This document shows, piece by piece, positions 46,383-57,636 of a stretch of 64,000 nt of DNA; positions within the stretch are counted from its first letter, which is position 1; each line of letters opens with the position of its first letter. Origin of the DNA: Ustilago trichophora. Taxonomy: Eukaryota; Basidiomycota; Ustilaginomycetes; Ustilaginales; Ustilaginaceae. A program made the translations under genes and the position numbers. The stretch lies in NCBI GenBank assembly GCA_900323505.1, contig OOIN01000016.1:620001-684000 (forward strand), in the 5' to 3' direction. The notes beneath the pieces are model-generated. The model saw only the letters and a list, made by a program, of their open reading frames with translations, searched no databases and was not told the origin of the DNA.

Positions 46383-46916
46383 CACAGCTGCGTCGCGTGA
46401 CTTTACGCGACTCGCGAAGTGGGAAATTTCAAGAAGGACAGAGAGAGAGAAAAGGCGGACAAAGTGTCACTTTCCTTTCTCGAGCCGTCACTGTACGCGA
46501 GATGAAAAGTGCATCGCTGGTGCGTACTGTGGCGTGGAGCTGCATGGCAAGCCAACTTGGATTCGGCTCAGCCGATAGAAGACGCTGAGCAATGGTCGAA
46601 TTGAACTGAGCCGAGCTGAGCTTTGACCTCTTCTCTCTCGCGGTGGCACTGTCTTCACTCTCACTCTCACCCTCATCGCCACCCACCTCTTTCTCCTGAT
46701 CAGCCTCCCATCACCGCCGCTCGTCCAATTCGATAGCTTTGCTGCAATTCTTGCGGCGCGACGCGACTATTGGCAGCTGCGACCACCGCCCGACGCGTGC
46801 ATACACCAAAGTCGTCTCTAGAGACCGACACTGTGGAGGCCAGATCGTTCACTGAGCAGCATACCGGGAGACTTTGGCTACGCACCAACACCTTCCGGTA
46901 GACAACGGCGACCACC
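46045..46916. other. Spacer between GT31 and RAD54
   Basis: GT31 3' UTR, the A(64) tract and the RAD54 promoter with T/C-rich sequence at 46625-46700. No other gene seen. Confidence 0.55.
46318..46381. repeat. Homopolymer A(64)
   Basis: Sixty-four consecutive A on the plus strand, 274 bp after the GT31 stop and 536 bp before the rad54 start. Such a long run is exceptional for the window. Flanking target-site duplications were not evident. Confidence 0.9.
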
Positions 46917-49520
46917 ATGCGTAGAAGTGTCATCCTCGCAGCGTTGGGTGGCTCACCCTCGCCAGGACCAGGCGACGGTGGCAAGGATGCATCTACACCT
47001 CTCAAAGGCAAAGCTTCGCCCTATTCGCGCCCTTCACCCTTGACAGACATCTCTCGCAATGCGAATGCCGCCGGTTTTGGCCCACTTCTAGGCCGGAAGC
47101 CCTTCAAACCACCATCGTTCGCCAATCAACGCGAAAAAGACAATCCAGACGGCGCAAGGAAGCGAAAGAAGGTCGACTACCGCGGCATGGACTCGACTGG
47201 CGCTGCTGACGACGGCGATGCGGGTGCAGGATCAGATTCTGACGATGAAAACACCACCAAGGGCGCCAAAGCCGGTACCAAGAAGAAGGGCAAAGCAGCC
47301 ATGAAGACCCTCGAAGGTGTATACAAGGGCATCGACGCCACCGGTGTGTCGCTCAACGTCGACCGCCGCAAGTGGGGTGTCTTTGAAGTCAAGCCAAACG
47401 CCATCAAGAAGGGCTTCTCTGTGCCTGTCATGACCAACAAGCAGGGCCAAGTGGTCGAAACAAGGCTCTCTTACGCAGCACTAGGCACTCGCAGAAAGAT
47501 CGACATCCCGCCCCGTCCCTTGCACGATCCCATGGGCGAGCACGCCATCGTTCTCTTCGATCCCACCGTCGACGACCGCGAAGCAGAACAAAAAAAGGCA
47601 GAGATCCAGCAAGAGCAGGCGGCAGAAGAGGCACGCATCGAGGCTGGCGCCGCAGTCCAGACACCGCACAAGAGTCTTGCCGATATTCTCGGTCTCAACA
47701 AGGTCAAGTCCAAGGAGATCGAAAAGGTGCCCGTCGTCATCGATCCAACACTCAGCAAGGTGCTCCGACCGCATCAAGTCGAAGGTGTCAAGTTCTTGTA
47801 CCGATGTACCACCGGCCTCGTCGTCGAGAATGCATACGGCTGTATCATGGCCGACGAGATGGGCCTCGGTAAGACGCTCCAGTGCATCACACTCATGTGG
47901 ACCTTGCTCAAACAATCGCCCGTCGCACGCAAGTCGACCATCGACAAGTGCATCATCGTTTGTCCTTCTTCGCTCGTGAGGAACTGGGCCAACGAGTTGG
48001 TCAAGTGGCTTGGCGCAGCCGCACCTGGTAACCTTGCGCTGGACGGCAAGCTGAGCAAGGACGAGATGATCGAGGCTACGCGTCGTTGGTGCAACGCTTC
48101 TGGACGTGCTATCACTCAGCCCGTCATGATCGTTTCCTACGAGACGCTACGCAACCTGCAAGAGGAGCTGGGCAACACCGACGTAGGTCTTCTCCTCTGC
48201 GACGAGGGCCATCGACTCAAGAACGCAGACTCGCTCACCTTCCAGGCCCTCACCCAGATCAAAGTCCGTCGCCGTGTCATCTTGTCCGGCACGCCCATCC
48301 AGAACGACCTGTCGGAATACTTTGCGCTGCTCAACTTTGCCAACCCAGAGCTGCTCGGCAGCCGCATCGAATTCCGCAAGAACTTTGAGATCGCCATTCT
48401 CAAAGGTCGCGATGCCGAAGCGACAGAGAAGCAGCAGCAGGAAGCCAACGAGAAGCTCAGCCAGCTTTCGGCACTGGTCAGCCGCTTCATCATTCGACGT
48501 ACCAACGATCTGCTCTCCAAGTACCTGCCTGTCAAGTACGAGCATGTGGTCTTCTGCAAGATGTCGCCATTCCAGCTCGATCTGTATCGCCTCTTCATCC
48601 GATCGCCCGAGATCAAGAAGCTGCTTCGTGGTACGGGAAGTCAGCCGCTCAAAGCTATCGGCATTCTCAAGAAGCTTTGCAACCATCCCGACTTGCTGGA
48701 TCTGCCTAGTGACTTGGACGGAAGCGAGCAGTACTTCCCCGAAGGCTATACACCTCGTGACAGGCGTCATGTCAACCCGGAGCTTTCGGGTAAAATGATG
48801 GTTCTGCAGCGATTCCTCGAGACGATCCGTGCCACCACCAACGACAAGATTGTGCTCATCTCCAACTACACCCAGACGCTCGACGTGTTTGAGCGCATGT
48901 GTCGAGCCAATCGATGGGGCATGTTCCGCCTCGACGGTACCATGACGATCAACAAGCGACAAAAGCTGGTGGACCGCTTCAACGACCCTGAGGGCAAGGA
49001 GTTCATCTTTTTGCTTTCGTCGAAAGCAGGAGGTTGTGGACTCAACTTGATCGGCGCCAACCGCCTGGTACTGTTCGACCCCGACTGGAACCCAGCTTCT
49101 GATCAGCAAGCCCTAGCCCGAGTGTGGCGAGACGGACAGAAAAAATCATGCTTCGTCTACCGCTTCATCGCCACGGGTTCGATCGAGGAGAAGATCCTAC
49201 AGCGACAATCGCACAAACAGTCGTTGTCGTCATGTGTGGTGGACGAAGCACAGGACGCAGCTCGTCACTTCTCGGGCGAAGATCTACGAGCCTTGTTCAC
49301 CTTCAAAGAGGAAACGGCATGCGACACGCACGACACGTACAAGTGCAAGCGTTGCAAGAGCGGCAAGCAGTTTATCAAGGCTCCCGCGCTGCTGTATGGT
49401 GACACGAGCACGTGGAATCACTATGGCAAGGACGAGATGCATAACTTGCACGATGACCTGTTGCGCGCAGAGCAGGTGCACGACGATGTTAGTTTTGTCT
49501 TTCAATACTGCAGTCATTAG
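46917..49520 (+). CDS. RAD54: DNA repair and recombination ATPase Rad54
   Basis: SWI2/SNF2-type translocase of 867 aa that works with Rad51 in homologous recombination, remodelling nucleosomes and promoting strand invasion. The N-terminal region includes FKPPSFANQREKDNPDG and GVYKGIDATGVSLNVDRRKWGVFEVKPN, characteristic of Rad54. Helicase motifs in order: DEMGLGKTLQ (motif I, about residue 311), CPSSLVRNWANEL (Ia), CDEGHRLKNADS (II, about 428), LSGTPIQNDLSEYF (III), LLSSKAGGCGLNLIGANRL (V) and DPDWNPASDQQALARVWRDGQKK (split: ALARVWRDGQ, VI, about 730). The C-terminal Cys/His pattern (CDTHDTYKCKRC) matches the zinc region of Rad54. Length is close to yeast Rad54 (898 aa). Single exon; start at ATG in context CACCATGC. 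Confidence 0.97.
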   Translation: MRRSVILAALGGSPSPGPGDGGKDASTPLKGKASPYSRPSPLTDISRNANAAGFGPLLGRKPFKPPSFANQREKDNPDGARKRKKVDYRGMDSTGAADDGDAGAGSDSDDENTTKGAKAGTKKKGKAAMKTLEGVYKGIDATGVSLNVDRRKWGVFEVKPNAIKKGFSVPVMTNKQGQVVETRLSYAALGTRRKIDIPPRPLHDPMGEHAIVLFDPTVDDREAEQKKAEIQQEQAAEEARIEAGAAVQTPHKSLADILGLNKVKSKEIEKVPVVIDPTLSKVLRPHQVEGVKFLYRCTTGLVVENAYGCIMADEMGLGKTLQCITLMWTLLKQSPVARKSTIDKCIIVCPSSLVRNWANELVKWLGAAAPGNLALDGKLSKDEMIEATRRWCNASGRAITQPVMIVSYETLRNLQEELGNTDVGLLLCDEGHRLKNADSLTFQALTQIKVRRRVILSGTPIQNDLSEYFALLNFANPELLGSRIEFRKNFEIAILKGRDAEATEKQQQEANEKLSQLSALVSRFIIRRTNDLLSKYLPVKYEHVVFCKMSPFQLDLYRLFIRSPEIKKLLRGTGSQPLKAIGILKKLCNHPDLLDLPSDLDGSEQYFPEGYTPRDRRHVNPELSGKMMVLQRFLETIRATTNDKIVLISNYTQTLDVFERMCRANRWGMFRLDGTMTINKRQKLVDRFNDPEGKEFIFLLSSKAGGCGLNLIGANRLVLFDPDWNPASDQQALARVWRDGQKKSCFVYRFIATGSIEEKILQRQSHKQSLSSCVVDEAQDAARHFSGEDLRALFTFKEETACDTHDTYKCKRCKSGKQFIKAPALLYGDTSTWNHYGKDEMHNLHDDLLRAEQVHDDVSFVFQYCSH

Positions 49521-49870
49521 TGGACATCACTACAGTTGTTTAGTCGTTGTTGTCTGTTGTTTTTGTCGCATTTGTTTGGTGTTCTGTTGCATCTGTTTCT
49601 ATACCCCTGTCGCTGTCAATTGATTCAGTGTCGTTGAGGTGGTTGGCTTGTGTATGTGTGTGTCGTGGAAATGCTTCCTCCACGCAACCTCTACCTGGTA
49701 CTATGCTACATCGACCAATCATCAGAGCCAAAGTGACGTTATTTTTCTTCGGAGATGATTGATTACCACTTCCACAAGTTGGATATTGCAGGTTGTGAAT
49801 CTTTCTAATGTACAGATGCATGGGGATGGGGGATGGTTAAAGATTTAGAAAGGCGATGTTGAGAAAACTT
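49521..49870. other. Convergent 3' spacer (RAD54 / mL60)
   Basis: T/G-rich 3' UTR-type sequence with no gene seen. Confidence 0.6.
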
Positions 49871-50191
49871 TTAGTAACCAACCGGATTTTGTCTGATGGT
49901 CTTTCTTGTCCATTTGGGGACTTTGTGAACTGATTTTCTGAAACCTCGATCGTGTTTGCTGAAAGTTGTATATTTGTCCTTGGGAAGCATTTGGGATTCT
50001 GTAGGCAAAGTGAGGGCACGTTGCAGAGCACCGCATTGGACGTTGGACTGTTGCAAGGTGGAGATTACGTCGTCTACGGCACGAAGACGCATACGAACTC
50101 GGTTCTTACGCGGGGTGGAAAGTCGCCATGGATTCTTCCAGAGTAGACCACCGAGAGACGGAAGACTGGGCTTGAAGGCTCCGCCGAACAT
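49871..50191 (-). CDS. MRPL31: Mitochondrial large-subunit ribosomal protein mL60 (MRPL31)
   Basis: Structural protein of the mitochondrial large ribosomal subunit, 106 aa. The start at 50191 gives MFGGAFKPSLPSLGGLLWKNPWRLSTPRKNR, which aligns with yeast MRPL31 (MFGPFK ... GGLLWKIPWRMST). The C-terminal part (MLPKDKYTTFSKHDRGFRKSV followed by HKVPKWTRKTIRQNP) is the most conserved block. The frame is open to 50443 but the extra sequence is low-complexity leader. Slightly shorter than the 131-aa yeast protein because the central insertion is missing. Divergent from the Ca2+-ATPase gene. Confidence 0.93.
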   Translation of the reverse strand: MFGGAFKPSLPSLGGLLWKNPWRLSTPRKNRVRMRLRAVDDVISTLQQSNVQCGALQRALTLPTESQMLPKDKYTTFSKHDRGFRKSVHKVPKWTRKTIRQNPVGY

Positions 50192-51565
50192 GATGTGTGA
50201 GAGAGAGGGGGAGAAATGCGGGTGGTTCGTGTGTGTTGAAAGATTGGGTGCAGAGATGGGGTTGGAGGTTTGATGGAACAGTCGCTCTCCCGGGGGGGGC
50301 GCGATGGGTGCTTGTGCGGTGTAATGCGGGTCTGGTGTGCAGCGTGTTTGGCGGTGAAGGAGGAAAATATGCGATGTCGGTGAGGAGGATGATGATGATG
50401 AGAAAGATATCACAAAGAAATCCAGAAAGGGTGTTGGAAGCAACCAAAATTTCCCGACGCTCTTCTAAACGGAGCCGATTTTTAGGCTTTGTCTTCCTAT
50501 GTTAGACTCTCATTTACGAAATCGGGCTGCCGATCCGAATGAGATTCAAAAAGCGCGTTTTCCGTGCGTGTCACCCTCTGACACCCTTCGGTGTACAGTA
50601 AGAACCAAAGATTGCCTTCCACGTGTCGATCACGAAGAAGATCCAACTATCTTAAGCTCACTCCGCCATCCCGCTCGTTCTGCATTCGCAGCCTCGAACT
50701 CAGCGTGACATATGTGCTCCGACATGAAGTGACATGAGCATTCAAGACAAGGTTCGATTAAAGTCAAGACGGAAGGCTGCACAAAAGGGCGTCGTGTCGA
50801 GGCAAGGTGCTTCAGCAAACCCCACACTGAGAAGGGACGACTTGGTGCCCCTGAACAAAAAATAAAACTACAGTAACCGGAGATAAATCTATTTTTCTTC
50901 TCATTATTTTGTACAGCAGCACAAGAAGAGAGGAGAGAGAGAGAGCGAGGAAAGAAAGAAAGAAAGAAAGAAAGCAAAAATGGATTCTTCGGGCACTTTC
51001 TTCCAAACCCGCCGCGTAGGCCGAGCGACGACGTGTCATGCCAAGATTCTCTACTTTTGCCGTTGTGAGAGCCTCACATAGTTATAGCCACTTTTGCAGT
51101 ATAACTACACTAGAAGTGACGGCGGTACTTGATGTGAGTGTGTGTTTGTAGGACTTGATATGTATGCAGTTTGCTTGAGATGAACCAAGTTGGGGGAACT
51201 GTGAGGGGAGGGATACCGAGGGCAATGCACGGCTAAGCAACGGGAAACGCTCCAAAGTGACACGTAGGCTTTTGGTCGAATTCGCCAGGTCGCCAGCTGC
51301 AGTTGTAGATTTGCTTTTCATTTCACAAAACGAAAAACAAAGTGACCGTGCACTCCCTTGTCCTCATGTAAAGCAGACGTCGAATCCAAACCCCTCGTCC
51401 TACCTCGTCTTTCCTTCTCTCCTCACCATCATCACATCACATCCGTTTGTTGGAGTTGCACTTTCTGCTTTGCTGTAGAGAAGAAACACCATCCGACTAT
51501 CCGACTGGCTTGGCCTCCTTTCCAGTTGGTCCCTTTTCGTCGTAGATCAAAAGACGTCCGCCACC
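50192..51565. other. Divergent promoter region (mL60 / Ca2+-ATPase)
   Basis: No gene seen. Contains a GA/GAAA repeat at about 50931-50974. The C/T-rich stretch from 51350 is the probable leader of the ATPase gene. Confidence 0.55.
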
Positions 51566-54500
51566 ATGGACGCCGCTTGGACAAAGACCGTCCACGAGGC
51601 GCTCGCCCAACTTCGCGTAGACCCTTCCAAAGGTCTCTCCGATACCGAGGTCCAAAAGCGTCGTGAACAGTATGGATCCAATACCTTGCCCGAACAGCCA
51701 CCCACCCCGCTCTGGGAGTTGATTCTCGAACAGTTCAAGGATCAGCTCGTGCTCATTCTTCTCGCTTCCGCCGTCATTTCTTTCGTCCTTGCTCTCTTGG
51801 AGGAGGATACCACCCTGGGTGCTGCTCTCATCGAACCCGGTGTCATTTTCTTGATCCTCATCGCAAATGCCACCGTAGGTGTGGTCCAGGAGAGGAACGC
51901 CGACAAGGCCATCGATGCTCTCAAGGAGTACAGCCCCGACACTGCCAATGTCATTCGAGAGGGTGCTACCGAAAAGATTCGCTCCGAGCATCTTGTTCCT
52001 GGTGACATTCTGATTCTTACTGTTGGTGACAAGATCCCCGCCGACTGCCGTCTCATTGCCATCAACTCGTCCTCCTTCCGTGTAGACCAGGCCATTCTCA
52101 CCGGCGAGTCCATCTCGGTCAACAAGTCCCTCGAACCCGTCGCCGACACCAACGCCGTCAAGCAGGACCAGACCAACATTCTTTTCTCCGGCACCACCGT
52201 CGCCAACGGCACCGCCATCGCCATTGTTGCTCAGACCGGTACCCGCACTGCCATCGGTGACATCCACGCCGAAATCTCCAAGCACGACGACGACAAGACC
52301 CCGCTCAAGCAGAAACTCGACGACTTTGGTGAGCTTCTTGCCAAGGTCATCACCATCATCTGCATCTTGGTATGGATCGTCAACTTCCGTCATTTCAACG
52401 ACCCTTCGCACCACGGCTGGGTTCGAGGTGCCATGTACTACTTTAAGATCGCTGTTGCTCTGGCTGTCGCTGCTATCCCCGAGGGACTGGCGGCTGTCAT
52501 TACTGCCTGTCTCGCTCTCGGCACCAAAAAGATGGCCAAGAAGAATGCCATTGTTCGTCACCTCCCTTCCGTAGAGACGCTCGGTTCGACCAACGTCATT
52601 TGCTCCGACAAGACCGGTACGCTTACAACCAACCAGATGAGCGTCACCCACTTCTCCGTGTTCGACCCCAACGGTTCCATCGCCGACTACTCTGTCTCGG
52701 GTAGCACTTTTGCCCCCATCGGCGACATCACCGACTCAAACGGCAAGAGGGTCACCAACCTCAACCAGCCCCGCACTGCCTTCCACGCCCTTGCCGAAGT
52801 TTCTTCCATCTGCAACGACTCGCACGTCCACCTCGACGACCACAACAACTACACCATCGTCGGTCAGCCCACCGAGGCCGCGCTCAAGGTGCTTGTCGAG
52901 AAGCTCGGTCACCACGATGCTGCCGTCAACGAGGCCGTGGCTAAGCTCGATGCAGCCGACCGGGCTAGTGCGGTTTCGAACGAATATGGAAAGGCTCACC
53001 CTCGCCTGTTGACTTTTGAATTCAGCCGCGACCGCAAGAGCATGTCGACTCTGATCCAGCGTTCGTCTGCTACCGGATGTTTGCTTGTCAAAGGTGCTCC
53101 CGAGAGCGTTGTCGAGCGATGTGACACTGTCCTTCTCGGCAAATCGGCTGCGCCTCTCGACTCGGCTCTTCGTGCCCAGATCGGTGACAAGGTTCTCGAG
53201 TACGGTCGTCTCGGTCTGCGTACGCTCGCCATTGCTGTCAAGGAGGACGTTCCTCTGGATGTGGAATCGTACCGCAGCAGCAGCCCTAGTGAATACGCTC
53301 AGTTTGAGCAGCGCATGACCCTCGTTGGGCTCGTTGGAATGCTCGACCCACCGCGTCCCGAGGTTCGCCACGCCATCGCTCGCTGCAGACAGGCGGGAAT
53401 CCGTGTCATTGTCATCACCGGAGACAACAAGAACACTGCCGAGGCCATCTGTCGTCAGATCGGCGTGTTTGGCGAGAACGAGAAGCTCGAAGGCAAGTCC
53501 TTCACCGGACGGGAGTTTGACGCACTCACCTCGCAGCAGGAGAAGCTCGAAGCCGTCTCGACCGCATCGCTGTTTTCGCGCGTTGAACCTTCGCACAAGT
53601 CTCAGCTGGTTGACTTGCTTCAGACTCAGGGACTTGTTGTAGCCATGACGGGAGATGGTGTCAACGATGCACCTGCACTCAAGAAGGCCGATATTGGAAT
53701 TGCCATGGGATCCGGTACAGATGTAGCCAAGCTGGCAGCAGACATGGTTCTTGCCGACGACAACTTTGCCACCATCGAAGCCGCGGTTCAGGAAGGTCGT
53801 TCCATCTTTAACAACATGCAGAGCTTCATTCGATACCTCATCTCTTCCAACATTGGCGAGGTTGTTTCGATCTTCCTTACTGTTCTTTTGGGACTTCCTG
53901 AAGCTTTGATCCCTGTTCAATTGCTTTGGGTCAACTTGGTCACTGATGGATTGCCAGCAACCGCTTTGGGATTCAATCCACCTAGTACTACGATCATGCG
54001 CGAGAAACCGCGTTCTCGCAATGACCCTTTGATCTCGGGATGGATCTTCACTCGCTATCTGTTGGTCGGAGCGTTTGTTGGAGCTGCTACGATCTTTGGT
54101 TACGCCTGGTGGTTCCTCTACTCCACCGCTGGTCCTCACATTTCTTACGCTCAACTGTCGCACTTCCACCAATGCCCCCTACCCTCAGCTCAAGCTCCGG
54201 GAGGCCTATTCTACGGTGTAGACTGCAACATCTTTACCATCTACCGTCAACCCGCCACCATCGCCCTATCCGTCCTGGTGGTAGTGGAGATGTTTAACGC
54301 CCTCAACGCGATTTCCGAAACCGACTCCCTTCTAACTTTTGGTCCTTGGAAAAACCCCCTCCTCATCGCCGCCATCGCCCTAAGCCTAACCCTCCATTAC
54401 GCTATTTGCACCATCCCCTTCCTCCAAGACTGGTTCCAAGTCACCAGCCTCAACTCGGAAGAGGTCAAAGCTGTCATCTACATCAGTGCACCCGTTATAC

Positions 54501-54589
54501 TCATCGAGGAGCTGTGCAAGTTGATCACCCGTCTCTTTTTCCTCAACAACAACAACGCGCGTGTCAACAGGGATAAGAAGCATCTCTAA
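51566..54589 (+). CDS. SERCA-type Ca2+-transporting P-type ATPase
   Basis: Pumps cytosolic Ca2+ into the ER lumen at the cost of ATP. 1007 aa with the full P2A architecture: N-terminal actuator part ([19 protein letters not shown]), TM1-2, actuator loop with LTGES, TM4 with the Ca2+-site motif PEGLAAVIT (about residue 305), phosphorylation site [13 protein letters not shown] (Asp about 347), nucleotide-binding KGAPESV, hinge [20 protein letters not shown] (about 695) and C-terminal TM5-10 including [20 protein letters not shown]. Closest in character to animal and fungal SERCA rather than Golgi PMR1. The C-terminus RDKKHL provides a KKxx dilysine signal, which fits ER residence. The start codon lies in an optimal context, GCCACCATGG. 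Single exon. Confidence 0.96.
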   Translation: MDAAWTKTVHEALAQLRVDPSKGLSDTEVQKRREQYGSNTLPEQPPTPLWELILEQFKDQLVLILLASAVISFVLALLEEDTTLGAALIEPGVIFLILIANATVGVVQERNADKAIDALKEYSPDTANVIREGATEKIRSEHLVPGDILILTVGDKIPADCRLIAINSSSFRVDQAILTGESISVNKSLEPVADTNAVKQDQTNILFSGTTVANGTAIAIVAQTGTRTAIGDIHAEISKHDDDKTPLKQKLDDFGELLAKVITIICILVWIVNFRHFNDPSHHGWVRGAMYYFKIAVALAVAAIPEGLAAVITACLALGTKKMAKKNAIVRHLPSVETLGSTNVICSDKTGTLTTNQMSVTHFSVFDPNGSIADYSVSGSTFAPIGDITDSNGKRVTNLNQPRTAFHALAEVSSICNDSHVHLDDHNNYTIVGQPTEAALKVLVEKLGHHDAAVNEAVAKLDAADRASAVSNEYGKAHPRLLTFEFSRDRKSMSTLIQRSSATGCLLVKGAPESVVERCDTVLLGKSAAPLDSALRAQIGDKVLEYGRLGLRTLAIAVKEDVPLDVESYRSSSPSEYAQFEQRMTLVGLVGMLDPPRPEVRHAIARCRQAGIRVIVITGDNKNTAEAICRQIGVFGENEKLEGKSFTGREFDALTSQQEKLEAVSTASLFSRVEPSHKSQLVDLLQTQGLVVAMTGDGVNDAPALKKADIGIAMGSGTDVAKLAADMVLADDNFATIEAAVQEGRSIFNNMQSFIRYLISSNIGEVVSIFLTVLLGLPEALIPVQLLWVNLVTDGLPATALGFNPPSTTIMREKPRSRNDPLISGWIFTRYLLVGAFVGAATIFGYAWWFLYSTAGPHISYAQLSHFHQCPLPSAQAPGGLFYGVDCNIFTIYRQPATIALSVLVVVEMFNALNAISETDSLLTFGPWKNPLLIAAIALSLTLHYAICTIPFLQDWFQVTSLNSEEVKAVIYISAPVILIEELCKLITRLFFLNNNNARVNRDKKHL

Positions 54590-55132
54590 GTTACAACGCT
54601 CGATATTGGCACACTTGCCTTGTAGATCACGTCGAATGTTCATGATGTCTTGATAAATTTTAATGATCTTTTTTTTTTTTTTTTGCGTTGCAGGTGTGAG
54701 TATGGGTGGTGAAGTGATGATCATGGGTATGTGTGTGGTGTCTGTTGGAAGTGGATGTATTGGGAAGGGCTGACGTCAAGGCGGTTTGACGGGAATGATT
54801 TGAGATGTGCTGTCTTTGTGTGCTGCCGATTAGAAAGGGTAGGTCTTCTCGATGAGCAAGGTAGTACTGTATGTTGGTAAGCAGGTTTGGGGCATGGCTG
54901 ATGGAGAAGTTCACCGGGGGAGGTGATACCGTCAACACTAGCAATTGTATGCGAAGCTCCCAAAGTGCACGATTGTCTTTTAGTTGATCGCGCAACCACA
55001 TCCTAACCCTTGCCATTAGTCCGAACTTCTTTGCTCAAGATCACCCTGCTTCGGTGATCCTCAAACCAAACCCCACGATGCAAGCGCAGCGAAAAGTTTC
55101 CCACCCATCTCCTCTCTGTGCCTCTCTGTTAC
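54590..55132. other. 3' spacer, no gene seen
   Basis: Contains a T16 run at 54669-54684, a probable 3' UTR element of the ATPase gene, and TACTGTA at 54864. It separates the ATPase gene from the convergent small secreted protein gene. Confidence 0.55.
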
Positions 55133-55513
55133 TCAACAGCCCTGAACCTTCCACCCGACCAGATCCTTTGGATCGCTCAACAGCTTCTCCAACGCATGGC
55201 ATCCATCGCAGAATTTCGCTTGATCTCCTTCGCACTGCCAAATCTGTCTACCTTTCACCTGAGAGATGGTATCTGCAAATCTACATTGCACGCCTTGGAT
55301 CGGTGGGAAGGGTTCTCGGCTGAGCCAGCATACGGCGTTGGATCCACCTACGCCGTCCGAGTGGAAGTATTGGTAAGGCTGGTGCGATACGCTGGCCGGA
55401 TCTACTGCCGGGGAGGGTGTGGCGCTGGTCGAAGCGGCGAAATTGAGGATGAGAGTGAGGGTGAAGAGGAGGGAAAAGAGGCTGAGGAGCGTCGGTGTTG
55501 TTCTCGTCCTCAT
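55133..55513 (-). CDS. Small Cys-rich secreted protein (126 aa)
   Basis: Predicted extracellular protein with no recognised family. The start at 55513 is chosen because it begins a clear signal peptide (hydrophobic core LLSLFSLLFTLTLILNF, likely cleavage near residue 30); an in-frame ATG at 55567 would add 18 polar residues. The mature part of about 96 residues holds six Cys at 62, 77, 94, 102, 105 and 126, an even number consistent with three disulfides; the last Cys is the C-terminal residue. Notable segments are AVCWLSREPFPP and FCDGCHALEKLL. Small size, secretion signal and Cys content are what effector screens select in plant-associated fungi, but no role is shown by sequence. Confidence 0.75.
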   Translation of the reverse strand: MRTRTTPTLLSLFSLLFTLTLILNFAASTSATPSPAVDPASVSHQPYQYFHSDGVGGSNAVCWLSREPFPPIQGVQCRFADTISQVKGRQIWQCEGDQAKFCDGCHALEKLLSDPKDLVGWKVQGC

Positions 55514-56329
55514 AATGTGATTATGCTGCGATGTATACAAAGGCTGTGACGGAGATCCTGGCTTCACTGATGTATAAGCCGTACGAAGCTGCTAAGATCG
55601 ACGCTAGTTATCGTAGCAACCAGCCAAGTAGCCAAGAAAGTATGAGCCAAGGCCAAGTTTGATCGCCACCCTCTTCCAATCGCTGCTTTTGAATACGCTG
55701 CCTTGTCGTCGTGAATCCAGAGCTACGTATGTTTTGCCGCTGTGTTGCAGTCGATCTGCTGCCTGAACAGTCGATTTGGGGTACGGTTTAGAAGATGCAA
55801 TCGAGATGGAGTGTTGGGTGTTGTGTTGTGTTGAATGATGCTGTATGTGGTGTTGGGTTTTCTGTGACGTTGAACTGAGAGGTTTAGTGTTTGAGTTTTA
55901 GGAACCGTGCTTTTGGCCTGCATACATACATACGGCTTCAGGCACAAGCAATTTTTCAAATACAGTTGTTAGCGTTGTTCGTCTGACATTGATTTTGAGA
56001 AAAAAAAAAGAAAAAAAAAGTCGGTCGGCGATATGCACAAGCTGAGTGAGCATCAACGTCACCGAGCTGTCAATCAACGACAACTGCTCTCGTGTGCAAC
56101 TGTGGCCATGCCTCCAATGCACAGTAATCACCTGAAGAGCAGGAGCCAAGAGCAAGGCTGTGAACAAGGGTCCAAAAAAGCTGTTTCTTGCGCAGGGGCT
56201 GTCTCGTACTAGCCATGAGGAGGGTGGGGTATATAACAAAAGGTCTCCTTCGTCCAGCTTGGCAAATCTATCATTGAGCTTCTAGTCCAACTCGCCTTTC
56301 ATACATACAACTCTACACTTTGTAACATC
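55514..56329. other. Intergenic region
   Basis: No gene seen. It includes the promoter of the secreted protein gene and, at the other end, the promoter of the 56.3-kb gene. Confidence 0.55.
56230..56236 (+). promoter_or_regulatory. TATA box candidate
   Basis: TATATAA, 94 bp upstream of the start codon at 56330; the distance suits a TATA box with a short 5' UTR. Confidence 0.5.
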
Positions 56330-56931
56330 ATGATGCTATCCAGCCTTCGCACCGCCGCAACACGCCGCATTTTGGCCGGTCAACCTTCTACCTCTGTTAC
56401 AGGCGCTAGGTGGATGTCGTTCAAATCCTCGGTGGTGGCTCTCTCAGCAGTTAAGCCTGGATCCGAGAGCGAGGCTACTACTCCTGGTGCTGGATCCGTA
56501 AGTCTCCTCATCCCTGTCGAGATATTTTATCCTCTTAGTCTCATGCTAACCAGTCCCTGCTCTCCTCAATCTCATCTACTCGGATACCTTCTTCAATCCT
56601 CCTCCTCTTTTTTTTTTTTTTTTTTTTTGGCAATCTCTCACCACGCCTACCGCCTCTCGGAAACACGCAGACCGAGGACATAGCAAATAGCAAAGCAGCC
56701 TACGACGGCTCTTCCACAAACCCTGACACCTCCACCTCTCAAATCGAATCCGAAACCCACGCCAACTTTAACTCCAGCAGCGCCAACAGAAAAACTTCAG
56801 AGATGGCCACCAAAACTCACCATCAGAGCAATAGACGCCCCAGCAAGCAACAGCAACACAAACCCGATCGAACCGACTTTGGCGCTACCGAGGCAAGGAA
56901 ACAGGGCGGTCGGGGTGGATCGGGCGCTTAA
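56330..56931 (+). CDS. Small protein, probably mitochondrial (two exons)
   Basis: Protein of 142 aa, join(56330..56497, 56671..56931). Exon 1 begins MMLSSLRTAATRRILAGQPS and continues with TGARWMSFKSS, an Arg/Ser-rich, acid-free N-terminus typical of a mitochondrial presequence. The 173-nt intron starts GTAAGT, contains a 21-T run and ends ACGCAG. Exon 2 is hydrophilic and rich in Ser, Asn, Gln and Gly, and ends in RKQGGRGGSGA. I recognise no domain. The splice model is supported by consensus sites and by an open, phase-compatible second exon. An unspliced reading would stop at 56681. Confidence 0.6.
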
Positions 56932-57636
56932 CTCGGAGGTTCTCGTGTGATACAACGTGATTACAGTCAATTCAATCGAATGCATGTTCGAACCAAGGTG
57001 TAACGATGTGGGTTTGTGCGTGTCTGTCCACGCCGACCTCGATGCTCCTAGACGCGGCCTCAGCGATGCCAAACTCTGCCAATCAAGCGATCTACCAAGC
57101 TCAACGAAGCTCCAAATTGCTTACACTCGAAAGAGATACTCTTTTTCACAAGACACAAGAGTGTGGATGTAAAGAAGGGAAGACTGTTTTTCAAACGAAA
57201 CAGATGCGAATACAACCACGATTGGTGAGAAAAGGCAAAAAGATGTAGAAGGACTAAGGGCGCCTGCCCGACGTTGGATTTGGATGGTTGCTTAGGTTGG
57301 TAAGAAAAACAGTTTAAAAAAAACGAACCGAGATGGAAGAAACCTAAGCAGTGAAGGAGGTTGGGTGGATCCTACGTGTCCGACTGCATCCGAGGATGAA
57401 GATGGTTTTAGAATGTTTTGAGATTGAAAGAGAGAGAGAGAGAGAGAGAGAGGAGACCAGTGACAGATGGGTGTGTGACTGAACGTCTCTTTTTTGATGT
57501 TGTGAGGTAGTGCTGAGAGAAGAAGCCATACCGTCCAAGAAAGGATCGCGATCAGAAGAATGCTGGCGAGCATTCAATTGAACAGAGAGTCCAGGAAGGT
57601 GGGTTGGGAAGGCTAACCTACATCGCAGCGACACGC
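56932..57636. other. Convergent 3' spacer with GA tract
   Basis: No gene seen. A (GA)n run of about 22 bases lies at 57430-57452, between the 142-aa gene and RPS10. Confidence 0.55.

Noticed and set aside
51497..54172. Two long minus-strand frames (384 and 478 codons) over the Ca2+-ATPase
   Set aside because: Both are antisense to a complete SERCA ORF; strong codon bias of the pump keeps the reverse frame open.
56985..57000. B-box-like GTTCGAACC
   Set aside because: Flanking bases do not form a T-stem or acceptor stem on either strand.
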